Shown here piece by piece: positions 63,577 through 64,000 of a DNA stretch of 64,000 bases. Positions within the stretch are counted from its first letter, which is position 1. Each line of letters opens with the position of its first letter. The stretch is taken from NCBI RefSeq assembly GCF_003589595.1, contig NW_020653728.1, forward strand, positions 496,968 through 560,967, written 5' to 3'. The translations under genes and the position numbers were made by a program. The DNA comes from Hyposmocoma kahamanoa (taxonomy: Eukaryota; Arthropoda; Insecta; Lepidoptera; Cosmopterigidae). Below the pieces are notes generated by a model. It did no database searches, was not told the origin of the DNA, and saw nothing but the letters and a program-made list of their open reading frames with translations.

Positions 63577-64000
63577 AAGGTTTATTGGAATTAGAAATCA
63601 ATGAAACTGTCACTCACGTAGCCTAACTTCCGTCAATAAACATACGTGACCTGAATGCTAGTAATGAGATCCGCTACTTTATTGCGGCTTGATATTAGCT
63701 AACGTGGACTGCACACCGTAAAATATAGCAAAAAACATGCTAGAAAACTCATGCTCAACAATGAAAGTTTTCTTCTATGAATGATTTACGAAATACAATA
63801 ACCAGGGTTAAGATGAAGCTGTATGCGGCATTGAATACTTGCTGAGGTCAATCAATTAAGGCGCGTATAGTCAATGTCTTTAAACAGTTTATCCAGCTCT
63901 GTAGCCGAGTGGACGGAATGAAACATATCATCAGCAAGCCGGAAATTTGTTTTTAGTTTTCCTCTAGTTTTTCCTGCCTGCTATTTCCTTAACATCTCTT

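Noticed and set aside
1..64000. CRISPR arrays, operons, phage or bacterial genes
   Set aside because: None were seen. Spliced genes, SINEs and MITEs mark the window as animal nuclear DNA.

Overview
The window looks like nuclear DNA of an insect, most likely a moth or butterfly. It is AT-rich, its genes have GT-AG introns, and dispersed repeats make up much of the sequence. These include mariner, hAT and PIF/Harbinger-type elements, RTE- and Jockey-type retroposon remnants, and tRNA-headed SINEs with (TTA)n tails. There are no operons and no prokaryotic features. The lepidopteran assignment is inferred from general repeat character, because no species-diagnostic gene is present.

Left part (1-39,474, minus strand). 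Two exons of a four-transmembrane LHFPL-family gene were found, at 39,072-39,474 and 2,676-2,774. Their splice sites and reading phases match, so one intron of about 36.3 kb separates them. The last exon, carrying TM4, must lie left of base 1. Two intact intronless tektin-4-like genes, also on the minus strand, sit inside this intron (13,610-15,133 and 19,395-20,921). The rest of the intron is non-coding DNA and transposons: two mariners, a PIF/Harbinger-like element carrying a hAT-like element, foldback elements, two Jockey-type 3' ends and SINEs.

Middle and right part (42,859-58,510, plus strand). A complete 12-exon gene for an RPS6KC1-type protein can be assembled in continuous frame. The protein has 848 residues: a PX domain, an MIT domain and a degenerate kinase domain split by an acidic insert. 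It is transcribed divergently from the LHFPL gene, 3.4 kb away. Its introns hold several MITEs, a SINE and a 1-kb hAT-type element with an inverted GC-rich minisatellite.

Right end (58,511-64,000). This is 3' flank with tRNA-derived SINEs and no recognisable gene.

How the genes relate: tektins are sperm-flagellum and cilium microtubule proteins, LHFPL proteins are auxiliary membrane subunits, and RPS6KC1 proteins act at endosomes. Their adjacency looks positional rather than functional. The best candidates for follow-up are the nested tektin pair, the lost catalytic residues of the kinase-like protein, the inverted minisatellite, the nested and repeated-site MITE insertions, and a 106-nt hairpin whose four stem deviations are all G-U wobbles on one strand. 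No new multi-gene system was found.
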